Part shown: one piece after another, positions 10,831 to 23,420 of the stretch | Position numbering within the stretch: the first letter of the stretch is position 1 | Layout of the letters: the number at the start of each line of letters is the position of its first letter | Source of the DNA: Sipunculus nudus | Lineage: Eukaryota > Annelida > Sipuncula > Golfingiida > Sipunculidae | Assembly: GCA_026874595.1 (NCBI GenBank) | Contig: CM049316.1 | Coordinates: 50,346,695 to 50,410,694 of the forward strand | Direction: 5' to 3' | Length of the DNA stretch: 64,000 nucleotides | Position numbers and translations under genes: made by a program | Notes under the pieces: model-generated | Databases searched by the model: none | What the model was told of the DNA's origin: nothing | The model's input: the letters and a program-made list of their open reading frames with translations, nothing else

Positions 10831-11130
10831 TACTAATAAAATTTCGCGAAGCTTACTTTTATCATTTTGGAAAATAACCACGAGATGGCACTGCAGTAAT
10901 CATTATTGTACCATATCTTCAAAACTATAAACTGTGTCACAACTTTGATTGTAGCATCTGAAACTAGATTTAATGCGTTTATCCTCTTGGTGACTCTGTC
11001 ATGTTCTTCCCTTACCATGGTGACCTTATGTAGGTTACAATTCATGAAATTCAAAGTATGAAGAATTATTCGAATAGACTGTGGCTTATTTTATATATGC
11101 TTTCAATTTTGTATGGCATGAGTACACGAC
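10461..11130. other. Non-repeat spacer with AAT microsatellite and short duplication; no gene
   Basis: About 10,675-10,740 has a two-copy motif around ATCAGGGACGGAT/ATCAGGGACAGAT and GATTTGCAGTTGGG. An (AAT/ATA)n microsatellite covers about 10,769-10,827. A decayed CTCF-like box (CCACGAGATGGCACTGCAG) lies near 10,878. I recognise nothing coding. Confidence 0.6.
10769..10827. repeat. (AAT)n microsatellite
   Basis: About nineteen consecutive AAT/ATA triplets. Confidence 0.95.
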
Positions 11131-11770
11131 CTTCACCTGGAGTTTTTTCTGTCTGTCCGTCTGTTTGTCTGTCTACTCGCCTGCGACTTTTGAAAATCAG
11201 AAAAAAACACATAAAGATGTGCTTATGTTTTCCAAACAATAGGGGTTGGTCATTTTACCTGTTCCAAATGTTTTTTGTCTTTCTGCTGTTTGTTGTCTGT
11301 TAGTTTGACTTTCTAATTTCTACTTCCGGCAAGTCCCGACCTATGGTCGTCTAGTTTGTTTGTTTGTTTGTCACCACTCTCCTGGCCACAATTTTGCCAC
11401 AATAACCTTGAAACTTACAGGGATGTTCGAAAATATAATTTCTAGGTGCCCTATTGTTTTTGGTTAAAATAGGTCAAAGGTCAAGGTCAAGGTCGTCAAA
11501 ACTTCTGAAAAGGGTTTTTTCTTCATATCTTTGTGACTATTAGTCGTATCTACTTCAACAATAGCTCATTTTAATCGTCATTCCAAGGCCTGCATCTGGT
11601 GTGTAGCTGACTCAAATTTGCCGTAACCATGGTTACAAATTTCTGGGGAAAAGTCATGATATTCGAAAATAAGGGATCTTATTTTTCTAACTTTGTCAGT
11701 TTTAAAGCTAGAGTGATCTAGTTTTTTGCATCAGGTAGCTTTCAACTAGTACTACAAGATTTTATTACAA
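11130..11770. mobile_element. Interspersed module, homologue of 2,040-2,560 and 6,850-7,260
   Basis: GTCT tract, TTCCGGCAAG...CTAG end (11,322-11,353), GTTT tract, CTCTCCTGGCCACAATTTTGCC, AGGTCA hexamers in DR1 then DR0 (11,471-11,494) and the palindrome GTAACCATGGTTAC (11,623-11,636). Confidence 0.6.
11471..11494 (+). promoter_or_regulatory. AGGTCA half-site cluster
   Basis: Three AGGTCA and one AGGTCG in 24 bp, the first two spaced by one A. Same layout as 6,969-6,993; a related run of three is at 23,126-23,143. Confidence 0.45.
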
Positions 11771-11779
11771 CTCTTGCAG

Positions 11780-13850
11780 TATCTCGTAAAATATCTCGTG
11801 AATAGAGATATTTCGAGATTTCATTCATCTTGCGCCAAAGGCCACATTATTGCAGGAATCTTTTTGAAACTGACATATCATAAGTCCTACACTAGTATCT
11901 CGAAAATTTTTTTTCATTTTTTTAATATGGCTGCTAGGGGGCGCTGTACACGACCCTCACACAGATATCATTATATTGGCCATATCTCTAAAACCCAAAG
12001 CCTCAATTACATAAACTATAGCTTATTTTTTCCCTCTGAGTCTTCTCCATAAACTGATAATGTCATCTGGTCTCAGTCTTGTGTCACTTTGTCATTGTGT
12101 CCGTCTGTTTGTCAGTTGTCCTCAAATTCGCCTGCTTGCTCTTGCGTCTCACATATAACATTCTACAGGCCACAGTTTTGAAAGAATCCTTTTGAAACTA
12201 TTACATCTTAAGTCTGACACTAATATCTCGAAACCAATTTTTCATTTTTTTGATATATCCGCTAGGGGGCGCTGAACTCGAACCTCTCCCAACATATCAT
12301 GCTTTGGCAATATCTCCAAAACTATAAACCTCAGTTACATAGACTGTAGGTTTTTTTCTTCCTTTGAGTCGTTTCCATAATCTGGAGTAGTCATCTGGAC
12401 TCAGTCTTGAGTCACTTTGTCAGTGTGTCCGTCTGTTTGTCAGTTGTCCTCAAATTCGCCTACTTGCTGGTTCTTGTTTGTTTGTCACCACTCTCCTGGC
12501 CACAATTTTGCCACAATAACCTTGAAACTTACAGGGATGATGAAAAAGGAAATTTCTAGGTGCCCTATTGTTTTTGGTTAATATAGGTCAAAGGTCAAGT
12601 CAAGGTCGTCAAAACTTCTTAAAACGTTTTTTTCTCCATATCTGTGTGACTTTCAGTCGTATCTACGTCAACAATAGCTCATTTTAATCGTCGTTCCAAG
12701 GCCTGTCATTTGGTGTGTAGCTGATTAAAATTTGGTGTAACCATGGTTACAAATTTTGGGGGAAAAGTCAGGATATTCGAAAATAAGGGGTCTTATTTTT
12801 CTAACTTTGTCAGTTTTAAAGCTAGAGTGATCTAGTTTTTTGCATCAGGTAGCATTTAACTAGTACTACAAGATTTAATTACAACTCTTGCAGTATCTCA
12901 TAAAATATCTCGTGAATAGAGATATTTCGAGATTTCATTCATCTTGCGCCAAAGGCCACATTATTGCAGGAATCTTTTTGAAACTGACATATCATAAGTC
13001 CTACACTAGTATCTCGAAATTGTTTTTTCATTTTTTGAATATGACTGCTAGGGGGCGCTGCAAACGACCCTCACACATATATCATTACATTGGCCATATC
13101 GCTAAAACCCAAAGCCTCAATTACATAAACTATAGCTTATTTTTTTCCTCTGAGTCTTCTCCATAAACTGATAATGTCATCTGGTCTCAATCTTGTGTCA
13201 CTTTGTCAGTGTGTCCGTCTGTTTGTCAGTTGTCCTCAAATTTGCCTGCTTGCTGGTTCTTGCGTCTCACATATAGCATTCTACAGGCCACAGTTTTTAA
13301 AAAATCATTTGAAAACTGATGCATATTATGTTTCACAGAAATATCTCTAAACTTTTTTTCTATTTTGCGGATATGGCCGCTAGGTGGCGCTGCACATGAC
13401 CCTCACACACATATCATTATATTGACCATATCTCTAAAACCCAAAGGCACAATTACAGAAACTATGGCTTATTTTCTTTCCCTGAGTCTTCTCCATGACC
13501 TAGTAATGTCATCTGGTCTCAATCTTGTGTCACTTTGTCAGTGTGTCTGTTCGTCAGTTGTCCTAAAATCCGCCTCCTTGATGGTTCTTGCGTCTCATAT
13601 ATAGCATTCTAAAGGCCACAGTTTTTTTTTCAGGAATCCTTTTAAAACTGGTACATCTTATGTGTTACACTAATATCTCAAAACAGATTTTTCATTTTCC
13701 GGATATAGCCACTAGGGGGCGCTGCACTTTCACCTCCCCAACATATCATATTTTGGCTATCTCTCCAAAATTATAAACCTTACCTACATAAACTATCGCT
13801 AATTTTGCTCTTCTTCACCTTCGGCGCTTTTGTCTGTAACCTGTTATCAC
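11780..13850. repeat. 331-bp type tandem units with an inserted module
   Basis: Units with anchors near 12,159, 13,277, 13,605 and 13,926 and CTCF-like boxes at 11,929, 12,259, 13,043, 13,375 and 13,708. Between about 12,470 and 12,880 a module start (GTTTGTTTGTCACCACTCTCC..., AGGTCA cluster near 12,590, palindrome at 12,737-12,750) interrupts a unit at the motif TTGCTGGTTCTTG. Confidence 0.75.
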
Positions 13851-13974
13851 AGATGTGTCAGTATGTCTGTCTGTTCGTCTTTTGTTGTTAGCTTTGTCTG
13901 CTTCCTCGTTGCTTTGTCTGATATGTCATTTTACAGGCCACAACTTCTCAGCAAACGCTGAGGGTCATTCAAAT

Positions 13975-14560
13975 AATAGAAAACCCACAATATGTTCTGT
14001 CTGTCCGTCTGTCTGTCATTTCAACTTCCGGCAAGCGCTCGACCTCTGGTCGTCTAGTTTGTTTGTTTTTTGCTTGCCGGAATCAAAGATTTCGGCAAGC
14101 ATATTGCTCAGTTGCGTATGTCTGTTTGTTGCTTGCCGGAAATCTTCGATTTTCGCAAGCATGTTGGTCACCCGCGTATGTTTGTTTGTTTGTTTGTCTG
14201 TTTGTCTGTTTGTTTGTCTGTATGTACACGCGCTACAGGCCACAGTTTTTAAGCAATCGCTCTGAAACTTATACATTAAGTGTAAGATTGGTTCTCCTCG
14301 GAGCCTATTGTTTTTGGTCATGATCGGTCAAAGGTCAAGGTCAGGGTCACCAAAAAACCTAAAATTTTTACTTTCTTCATATCTTTGTCAATAATAATCG
14401 TAGCCGCATAATCTGTAGCTCATTTTATTCCTCTTTATGTTAGCTTTCCAAGTGCTAGCAAATTTTTCTGGTCAATTGTTACCATCGTAACGTATTTTTG
14501 GGGGAAAATCAGAAAATTCGAAAATTTCACTCCAAATTTCTCATTTTTTAAGTTAGAGAG
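13975..14560. mobile_element. Interspersed module with two hairpins, homologue of 8,745-9,340
   Basis: TTCCGGCAAGC...CTAG end at 14,026-14,057, hairpins at 14,072-14,100 and 14,131-14,160, GTCT/GTTT tract to about 14,222 and an AGGTCA doublet near 14,328-14,341. Confidence 0.6.
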
Positions 14561-15685
14561 GTCTAGTTTTTTGCATTGTGTAGCATTTAATATGCTCTAT
14601 GGAAAATTAACGGAAGTCTCGCAAAATCTCGTGCCATTTGTCGTCAAATGAGACTTTTCGAGATTTCATTAAAAACGATTTAGAGGTGGCAGTTTTACAG
14701 CTAAGGTTCTAAAAGTGACATATTTTCTGTTTTTCTGTATTATCTCGAACTTGTTTTTTCATTTTTTGAAATTAGCCACCAGGGGGCGTGGTACTGGAAA
14801 CACTGCAACTGACCATTTTTCTGCAATACCAAAAAAAATATTAAACGTGGCACAATGTTTACTGTCTTATCTGAAACTAAGATCGTCGGCTTATTCCTGC
14901 GTACATGTAGCTTTGCGCTGCTGTTACCATGGTAACCAAATTTTGGGGTAAAACTTGGCAATCTGAAAATAATAAGTTTTTTGCTTCTATCTCTGTTGAT
15001 ATTTATACTACAAGTGTCTAGTTTTCTGCATGAGGTAGCATTCCTTTGCCACTAATGCAGTTAATTGCAAGTCTCGTAGAATCTCGCTCTGTTTTCCGTC
15101 AAACGAGAAATTACGAGATTTCACAGTAATGCTTATAACTTGGTCACCTTTTCGGCTAAAGAGGAGCAGTTTTCAGCATTTTGTTGCGTTTTTGGAGCTT
15201 AACAAGAAAATAACTTATATCTCGCCACATCTCGTACCATCTCCCGCCAAACGAGAATATTCGAGAATTCGAACAAATGTCTATATCTCTGTTATTTTAA
15301 TGCCAGAGATTTTATTTTTCTATTGTTCAAGATTCACTTGACTAGTTTGAAGTGTCAAAATTGAATATCTCGTCATATCTCGCATCATTTCTTGTCAAAC
15401 GAGAAAATGGGACCATTCAAAGATACGCCTATAATTCTGTTATTTTAATGCTGAAGACCTTTAGTTTTCAGCATTCGATAGCGTCTAACACTCTCGGTCA
15501 CATTATGTGTTTATATTGTAAGTTTCGTCAAATCTGGGATCGTTTTTTCTTCAGATAAAAAAGTACATCCTATTGCCGTGACCATAAGTGGCGGCAGTAT
15601 GTGATAGTAAATGTCGGCAGGGGCATTACACTTGACAGTTGGAGCCATGTTCTATGGGTGTGCGATGGCTCATGAAGAAGACTTC
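14560..15685. repeat. Element tail with diverged satellite-like monomers (second copy)
   Basis: Homologous to 9,340-10,460. Carries a CTCF-like box at 14,775-14,788, a consensus X-box at 14,923-14,936 and diverged TCTCGTCAAACGAGA boxes at about 14,630, 15,090, 15,240 and 15,390. It ends where similarity to the other copy is lost near 15,680. Confidence 0.65.
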
Positions 15686-15929
15686 TATTGTGTTGTTATC
15701 GTCTTCCTTTGATTGCTGCTTCGTAAGCTTCACAGACCAGCGCCAACCACCTGGTTGCCATGTGTCCTCAATGTAAACAACCTTTGCTGTTTTCCTTTCC
15801 CTAAGATTTGTATGGTAGCCTGTTCACTTGTCCTTAGATTGTTTATTGTTGGTGTATTGAAGTAAAATAAAATGCCAGGTTTTCCTGCATATTGATTGTA
15901 AATTGAATAAAATCATACAAGAACCAACC
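15686..15929. other. Short spacer, nothing recognised
   Basis: Apparently single-copy sequence between the end of the element tail and the 365-bp array. No coding potential is evident. Confidence 0.5.
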
Positions 15930-17850
15930 AATGTTCTATGACCACTATTTCAGATTTGAGATCAGAACAATTGATTTCTGCATAAACCAATATGACCAGA
16001 TTTAATTAACTTTAAAGTGGTCTATATTTTTTTCTGAAGAAGTTGAGCTATATGCTTGGAGATGCCAGCCAGTGGATGTGAATGGATTGCAATGAAACCG
16101 AAGCCAGGTGTTTGTGAAGAGTCTGGTGGAGATGAAGGGGGCCAAAACCTGTTTGACTGTGTATAAGCATAAACTGGCCTGAAATCAGGTTTCTGGGGGC
16201 ATGAAATTTTTGTTTGTGGGAACAGGGTAATATTTTCTTGTTTCCCTGTATATACACCCTAAACTGGGCCTAATGACACCAAAACCAGGTTTGTGGGGCC
16301 CTCAGTAAAGATTTGAGGGGAAAAAAATGGATTTTATCTGTATATCACTATGTTCACTGTGTCCAGATTTGGAAATTCAAACTGGTCCTAATTTTTTTTT
16401 CTGATGGAGTTGAGCCAAATGCTTTGAGATACCAGCCAGTGGATGTAAATGGATTGCAATGATACCAAACCAGGTGTGTGTGTTGAGTTTAGTGGAGATG
16501 AGGGGGGCCAGAACCTATCTGACTGTGTATAAGCATAAACTGGCCTGACATCAGGTTTTCTGGGGGCATGAAATTTTTGTTTGTGTCAGCAGGGTAATAT
16601 TATCTTGTTTCCCTGTATATACATCTTGAATTGGGCCTAATGACACCTAAACCATGTTTTAGGGACCATCATTACAGATTTGAGGTAAAAAAATGGATTT
16701 TCCCTGTATATCACTATGTTCACTGTGTCCAGATTTGGAAATTCAAACTGGTCCTAATTTTTTTTCTGAGGGAGTTGAGCCAAATGCTTGGTGATGCCAG
16801 CCAGTGGGTGTAAATGGATTGCAATGATACCCAAACCAGGAGTGTATGTTGAGTTTTGTGGATATGAAGGGGGCCAGAACCTATTTGACTGTGTATAAGC
16901 ATAAACTGGCCTGAAATCAGGTTTCTGGGGGCATGGAATTTTTGTTTGTGGGAACAGGGTAATATTATCTTGTTTCCCTGTATATACACCCTAAACTGGG
17001 CCTAATGACACCAAAACCAGGTTTGTGGGACCATCAGTACAGATTTGAGGGGGAAAAATGGATTTTCTCTGTATATCACTATGTTCACTGTGTCCAGATT
17101 TGGAAATTCAAACTGGCCCTAATTTTTTTTCTGAGGGAGTTGAGCCAAATGCTTGGTGATGCCAGCCAGTGGGTGTAAATGGATTGCAATGATACCCAAA
17201 CCAGGAGTGTGTGTTGAGTTTTGTGGAGATGAGGGGGGCCAGAACCTATTTGACTGTGTATAAGCATAAACTGGCCTGAAATCAGGTTTCTGGGGGCAGG
17301 AAATTTTTGTTTGTGGGAACAGGGTAATATTATCTTGTTTCCCTGTATATACACCCTAAACTGGGCCTGATGACACCAAAACCAGGTTTGTGGGACCATC
17401 AGTACAGATTTGAGGGGGAAAAATGGATTTTCTCTGTATATCACTATGTCCACTGTGTCTAGATTTGGAAATTCAAACTGGCCCTAATTTTTTTTTTCTG
17501 AGGGATTTGAACCTAATGCTTTGAGATTCCAGCCAGTGGGTGTAAATGGATTGCAATGATAGCCAAACCAGGTGTGTGTGATGAGTCTGATGGAGATGAG
17601 GTGGTCCAAAAAACTATTTGCCTGTGTATAATAAGCCATAAGTCCTCAGCTGAAATCAGCTTTCTGGGGGCTTGAAATGTTTGCTGGTGGGAACAAGGTA
17701 ATATTATCTTGTTATCATGGATATACACCCTAAAATGGGCCTGAGAACACCAAATACATGCATGTTGGACCATGAGTACAGATTTGAGGTAACACATTGT
17801 CTGTCTATAAATTAAAAAAAAATCAAATATCAAACTGTTATAAACATGTA
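15930..17850. repeat. ~365-bp tandem repeat, about five units
   Basis: GTCCAGATTTGGAAATTCAA recurs at 16,361, 16,727, 17,092 and 17,457 (variant), spacing 366, 365 and 365. A diverged first unit starts near 15,930-15,990 and a decayed last unit reaches about 17,850. Minus-strand frames of 69-122 codons recur in each unit, but 365 is not a multiple of three and the peptides resemble nothing I know, so I regard them as non-coding. The family is unrelated to the 148- and 331-bp repeats. Confidence 0.9.
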
Positions 17851-20804
17851 TCAATATATTTAATAAAATCTCTTTTCATCCAATGAATTGCATCTTATTT
17901 TTTTAATAAATAAACCATGATATTCAACTACATCCAGTAATAAAAAATAAAAATAAAATGAATAAAAGTTTTTTTTTTTTTTTTTTTTTGGGGGGGGGGG
18001 GATGGTTGTGTTTTTTTGCAGTAAAATCCAGGCTTCTCTTTGGATCCCGGCGGTGGGCGAAGGGTACAATGGACACCACACAACATTTGAAAGAACATTT
18101 TTTTTTCTGCTGTTATTGGATGACCAAGTCTCTATGAATTTAAAAAAAATATTTATTCCGTTATTCAAGATGACAGTGAAAATGACCCTATTTTTTCAAT
18201 CATTCACCACTCTTTTCGAGCGTTCATAGAATTAGAAAGAGCCCGTCGCACCGCATTTCCTGCGAGGGTTCGTTTCTTCAGAGTCCAAACAATCCTACCG
18301 GGGCGGGGTTTAGTCCATCTCGTCTTAAATTTGTGTCCGGGGCACGGCAAACATTATGAAAGCGGACAAAAACTTTCATACGGCTGGTAAATGCGTTTAT
18401 ATGTAAACGCGGGGAATTACCGGAGAAATCACGGAGAGATTTTATATGCAATGATACTTTTAATTACACGTTAAAATCATTTAAAATCTACCACTATATT
18501 ACTCTAAAGACATTTATTCACTGTTAAATTACCGAAATAATAACCAGCGCAAAACAATGTGGGACTGCCACTAACACCAATCTGGATCACCAGCTAACAT
18601 TGACTACCGATCTTACATCAGACGAAAACGCTAAACACTATATATTTTTTTCAACAGTTTACTGTGCAAACCGTAACAAAACCATGCAGGATATCAAATT
18701 TACAGGTTCTTAAGGAAATATGATGCAAAACATAACTTGTACCTTTGCTCACATTTAATAATATCATCATGATGAATTCTCCGCGAATTCTCCAGCTGTC
18801 CGCGTTATAGATGTATATGTATTTATTAATGACAAAAATTGACATACAATTTTATGGATACCCGTATAATTGCGGTTTTCTGGACCGTCCCAGCCCACAG
18901 GTAGGATAATATGGATTCCCGACAATATTCTAATGACCGTTCCCTGAGCTGGAACGGGCTAAGAAGGTCCCTGTCATTTTTTTTTAATTGTCAATTCCCA
19001 GGTTTTTCGGATAAAAAAATGGCCCAATCCTTCATTCAATCTCCAGCCTCTGCTGGCGTTCCGGGTTTGAAAAAGAGCCCGTCCCATGCCTATTTCAGCT
19101 AGGACTGCAAACTCTGGGGTCAAAACAACTCAACTACGGCTTGGGATTACCACCTTTCCTCTTAAATTTCCATCGCGCCCGTGTCAAGTGTACCGTTATT
19201 ATTCACAAACGTGCGGCAGGCGCCAAAAAATTTGACAGCACCCCTTTCGGATGCCAGAATATATTTTTATATATAAAGTCCTAACCCACCACGGAACTAG
19301 GGCCTCACAATTTTTTATCTTATTACTTACCACTTCAGACTCCTTAAAAATCACCGCTTTCCTTTTTTAACCAAAGATTCCAATTTTTTAACATATATTA
19401 AATTTCACATTACAGATAACTTACACCAAGGGGACATTACAGTAAATCCGTGATGGGCAGGACTTCTTGGAATTTTATAATTCCCGGACGCAGGCTGACC
19501 GGCTACCTTTTTTCTTCAAGGACAGCCCTAATTTAAGCCGAGACCTTAAAGGATGGTCTAGATAGGCACCTAGCTTGTCCAGGAATGAAAGGTCACGTCT
19601 CCCTTACCCAGAGGTCGGGTCTCTGTCTAACACGAACGCGGCTTCGCTTGCATTTCGGCATTCTGGACGTTCAACTCTTCAAGTTTCTTTTTCAGTGCTT
19701 TTCTTATTTCCAGCACTCAAGAATAGGGGAACTGCCAAGGATTCAGTTGGACTTCCATTATTTTTATTTCTGTCCAAAAATGGATTATCCTGTATAGGAT
19801 GGCTACTAATAATAACACTATTAATGTCTCTCTATCCGTCTGTCTGTCTGTCTGTCTCTCTTTCTGTCTCTCTGTCTACTCCTCTTTGACTTTTAAAAAT
19901 CAGCAAGACCTTATTCATATGTGCTACTGTTTTCCCCATGATAGAGGTTTTTCATCTGATCAGATCCAAATGTTTCCTGTCTGTCTGCCTAGTAACTGTC
20001 CATCTATTTCGCTGTCTTATTTCCGGTAACTTCCGGCAAGCGTTCGACCTCAGGTCGTCTAGTCTGTTTGTTTGTTTGTCTGCACTCTCCTGGCCACAAA
20101 TTGCCACAATCACCTTGAAACTTACAGGGATGATGAAAAACATAATTTCTAGGTGCCCTATTGTTTTTGGTTAAAATAGGTCAAAGGTCAAGGTCAAGGT
20201 CACGACAGGTATGGTTAACGGTTTTTGCACTATAACTTCGCCATAAATAGGCTTATCCACTTCTGCAATAGCTCATTTTTTTCGTCATCACCTGGCCTTT
20301 CTTTTGACATGTAGCTTACTTAAATTTGCTGTTACCATGGTTACGCAATTTCGGGAAGAAATCATGGAATTTCCTGATATTTTTCAAATTTGCAGCAATC
20401 GTACTGATTCTGAGATATTTTATGTAACACAAGAATATCTCGAAATTGTTTTTTCAGATTTTGGAAATGGCCGCCAGGGGGCGTTGCAGATGAAAAAACA
20501 TGAAAATTTGTTTTGGTGCTATACCTCCAGAACTATTAAACATTGGGCCATTTCTATCACAGCACCTTCAACTGGGTACCATGGGCTTATTTTTGCGCAT
20601 GGGTGCCAAAGTGCGCTATTGCCAGATTTCTCTATTTTTGGGGTAAAACTTTTGAATTTTGAAAATATGCAGTTTTCAGCTTCTAACTCTGTCAGTTTTT
20701 ATGCTGGAGAGGTCAATTTTTTTGCCTCTTGTAGCCCTTGGTGAGCTCTCGGTGATCCAATCAAAAATCTTGCAAAATCTCGCACCGTTTCTCGTCAAAC
20801 GAGA
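17791..20804. repeat. Segmental duplication, copy 2 (partner 1-3,018)
   Basis: Near-identical to 1-3,018, including the microsatellite, AGGTCA cluster (20,178-20,202) and CTCF-like box (20,469-20,483). The first 60 bases also belong to the decayed last unit of the 365-bp array. After 20,804 it continues as the sequence found at 5,019 onward in copy 1. Confidence 0.9.
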
Positions 20805-21200
20805 GTCTTCGAGATTTCATTAAATATGACCTACAGGTTGCATTTTTTTAACAATGGCTTTGAAATTGATATATTTTGTGTTATTTATAAATATCTCGAA
20901 ATCAGTTTTTCATTTTTTGGAAATAGCCACCAGGGGGCGTGGTACCTGAAACACTAACACATATCATTTTTCTGCAATATCTACAATAATTTTAAACATG
21001 GCACAATTTTTATCGTTGTATCTTAAACTAGGAACATTGGCTTATTCCTCCGCACATATAGCTTTGTGCTGCCGTTACCATGGTTACCAAATTTGTGGGT
21101 TAAACTTGACGATCTGAAAATATGCAGTTTTTGGCTTCTATCTCGGTTAATATTTATGTTTCAAGGGTCTAGTTTTTTGCATAAGGCTGCTTCCCCTTGG
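20805..21200. mobile_element. Interspersed module fragment, homologue of 5,020-5,420
   Basis: Contains a CTCF-like box (20,926-20,939) and a GTTACCATGGTTACC box near 21,074. Offset to copy 1 is about 15,785, which shows 2,001 bp fewer than in copy 1. Confidence 0.6.
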
Positions 21201-22053
21201 TTATAAGTCATTCAATTGCAAGTCTCGTCAAATTTCGCTCGGTTTATCGTCAAACGAGAAAAACCGAGATTTCACGGAAATGCTTATAACTCGGCGACTT
21301 TTACAGCTACACAGGTCTAGTTTTCGGCATTTCATAACATATGACCAGCTTGACACGCCAGAAAAGAAATCAGGCCAAATCTCGCACCATATCTCGGCAA
21401 GCGATAAAAAAAACGAGATATCATGGAAATGCTTATAACTAGGCGACTTTTACAGCTACTCAGGTCTAGTTTTTGGCATTTGGTAACATTTGGCCAACTT
21501 GACATAGTAAAACTGCGATACTTGGCGAAATCTCGCACTACATCTGGTCAAATGTGGAAAAACGAGATTTCACAGAAATGCATATAAGTCGGCGACTTTC
21601 ACGGCTAGACAGGTCTAGTTTTTGGCATTCATTAACATTTGGACGGCTTGACATGACAAACCTGCAAGACTGGCCAAATCTCGCACCATATCTCGTCAAA
21701 CGATAAAAAAGGAGATTTCACAGAAATGCTAATAACTCGGCAACTTTTACAGCTAGACAGATGTAGTTTTCGCCATTTCATATCATTTAAAGGGTTTGAT
21801 ATGACAAATCTACAAGACTGGCCAAATCCTGCACCATATCTCGTCAAACGAGAAAACACGAGAGTACACGGAAATGCTTATAACTCGGCGACTTTTACAG
21901 CTAGACGGATCTAGTTTTCGCCATTTCGTAACGTTTGGCCGTCTTGACATAATAAAACTGCTCGTCTTGCCAAATCTCGTACTATATCTCGTCAAGCGAG
22001 AAAAAAACATGATTTCACGTAACTGCTGATAACACCGCGACTTTTGCAGCTAG
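21200..22053. repeat. 148-bp satellite array
   Basis: About six monomers in the same variant order as 5,420-6,264. It ends abruptly at CTAG followed by TTGCTTGCCGGAA at 22,054, where copy 1 continues with satellite. Confidence 0.9.
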
Positions 22054-22055
22054 TT

Positions 22056-22264
22056 GCTTGCCGGAATCAAAGATTTCGGCAAGCATATTGCTCAGTTGCG
22101 TATGTCTGTTTGTCTGTCTGTCTGTCTGTCCGTCTGTCTGTCTGTCTGTCTGTCCGTCTGTCTGTCTGCACTCTCCTGGCCACAATTTTGCCACAATCAC
22201 CTTGAAACTTTCAGAGATGATGGAGAATTAAATTTCTAGGTGCCCTAATGTTTTTGGTTAATGA
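22056..22264. mobile_element. Hairpin-led module start with long GTCT tract
   Basis: GCTTGCCGGAATCAAAGA hairpin (22,056-22,084), then GTCT/GTCC repeats (about 22,103-22,168) and the CTCTCCTGGCCACAATTTTGCC block. The left edge is a sharp junction with satellite and so is a good candidate for the true 5' end of this element class. Confidence 0.6.
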
Positions 22265-22995
22265 AGGTAAACGGTTAAGGTCAAGGTCATCAAAAAACCT
22301 CAAAATTTTATTTTCCTCATAACTTGGTTAAAAATTGTCGTATCAACCTCATTCTTACCTCATTTTGTTCGTCTTTCCATTGCCCATATCCTGGTATGAT
22401 GATCCTTTGTTGGCCTTGTGTCACCTTGTCAGTATGTCTGTCTGTTTCAGGGTTGTTGTCAATTTTGTCAACGGCCTTGTTGTTCTTTCGGACATTTACG
22501 ACACTACAGGCCATAGTTTTGCAGCAATAACCTTGAAACTTTTAGAGATGATGGACAAGCAAAATTCTAGGCAGTCTTTTGTTTTTTATTAAAATAGGTC
22601 AAGGGTCAAGGTCAAGACCCTCGAAAAACCTCGAAACCGTATTTTCCTCAAAACTTTGTCACAAATTGTCGTATCAACCTCATTCTTACCTCATTTTGTT
22701 CGTCTTTCCATTCCCCATATCAAAGGGTGCTCAACCTTTGCTGGCCATGTGTCACCTTGTCAGTATGTCTGTCTGTTCCTCTGTTGTTGTCAATTTTGTC
22801 AACGGCCATGTTGTTCTGTCTCACATTTACGACACTACAAGCCACAGTTTTGCCGCAATCACCTTGAGACTTACAGAGATGACGAAAAAATAAAATGCAA
22901 GGTGCTCTATCGTTTTTCGTCAATATAAGTCAAGGACAAGGTCATCGAAAAACCTCGAAATTTTCTTTTCTTCATCACTTGGTCAAATATGGTCG
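22265..22995. repeat. 331-bp tandem units, second subfamily
   Basis: AAATTGTCGTATCAACCTCA recurs at 22,332 and 22,663 with a third variant near 22,986 (spacing 331 and about 323). Units include GTCAAGGTCAAG-type half-sites, CACCTTGTCAGTATGTCTG and TACAGGCCACAGTTTTG. They have the same period and shared boxes as 7,331-8,700 but no CTCF-like box. Confidence 0.75.
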
Positions 22996-22999
22996 TATC

Positions 23000-23420
23000 A
23001 ACCTCATTTGTTTGTTTGTCATCACTCTCCTGGCCACAATTTTGCCACAATCACCTTGAAACTTTCAGGGATGATAAACAACCAAAATTCTAGGTGCCTT
23101 ATTGTTTTTGGTCAAAATAAGTGAAAGGTCAAGGTCAAGGTCATCAAAACTTCTCAAAACGGTTTTTTCTTCATATCTTTGTGACTATTAGTTGTATCTA
23201 CTTCAACAATAGCTCATTTTAATTGTCATTCCAAGGCCTGTCATCTGGTGTGTAGCTGACTCAAATTTGCCGTAACCATGGTTATAAATTTTGGGGGAAA
23301 AGTCATGATATTCGAAATTAAGGGGTCTTATTTTTCTAACTTTGTCAGTGTTAAAGCTAGAGAGACCTAGTTTTTTGCATCAGGTAGCATTCAACTAGTA
23401 CTACAAGATTTTATTACAAG
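23000..23420. mobile_element. Interspersed module, homologue of 6,850-7,260 and 11,350-11,770
   Basis: Starts at GTTTGTTTGTCATCACTCTCCTGG. AGGTCA run at 23,126-23,143 and GTAACCATGGTTAT near 23,272. Confidence 0.6.

Noticed and set aside
16048-17854. Repeated minus-strand frames of 69-122 codons (IQGNKIILPCSHKQKF type)
   Set aside because: They recur because the 365-bp unit recurs, the unit length breaks frame from copy to copy, and no protein family is recognisable.
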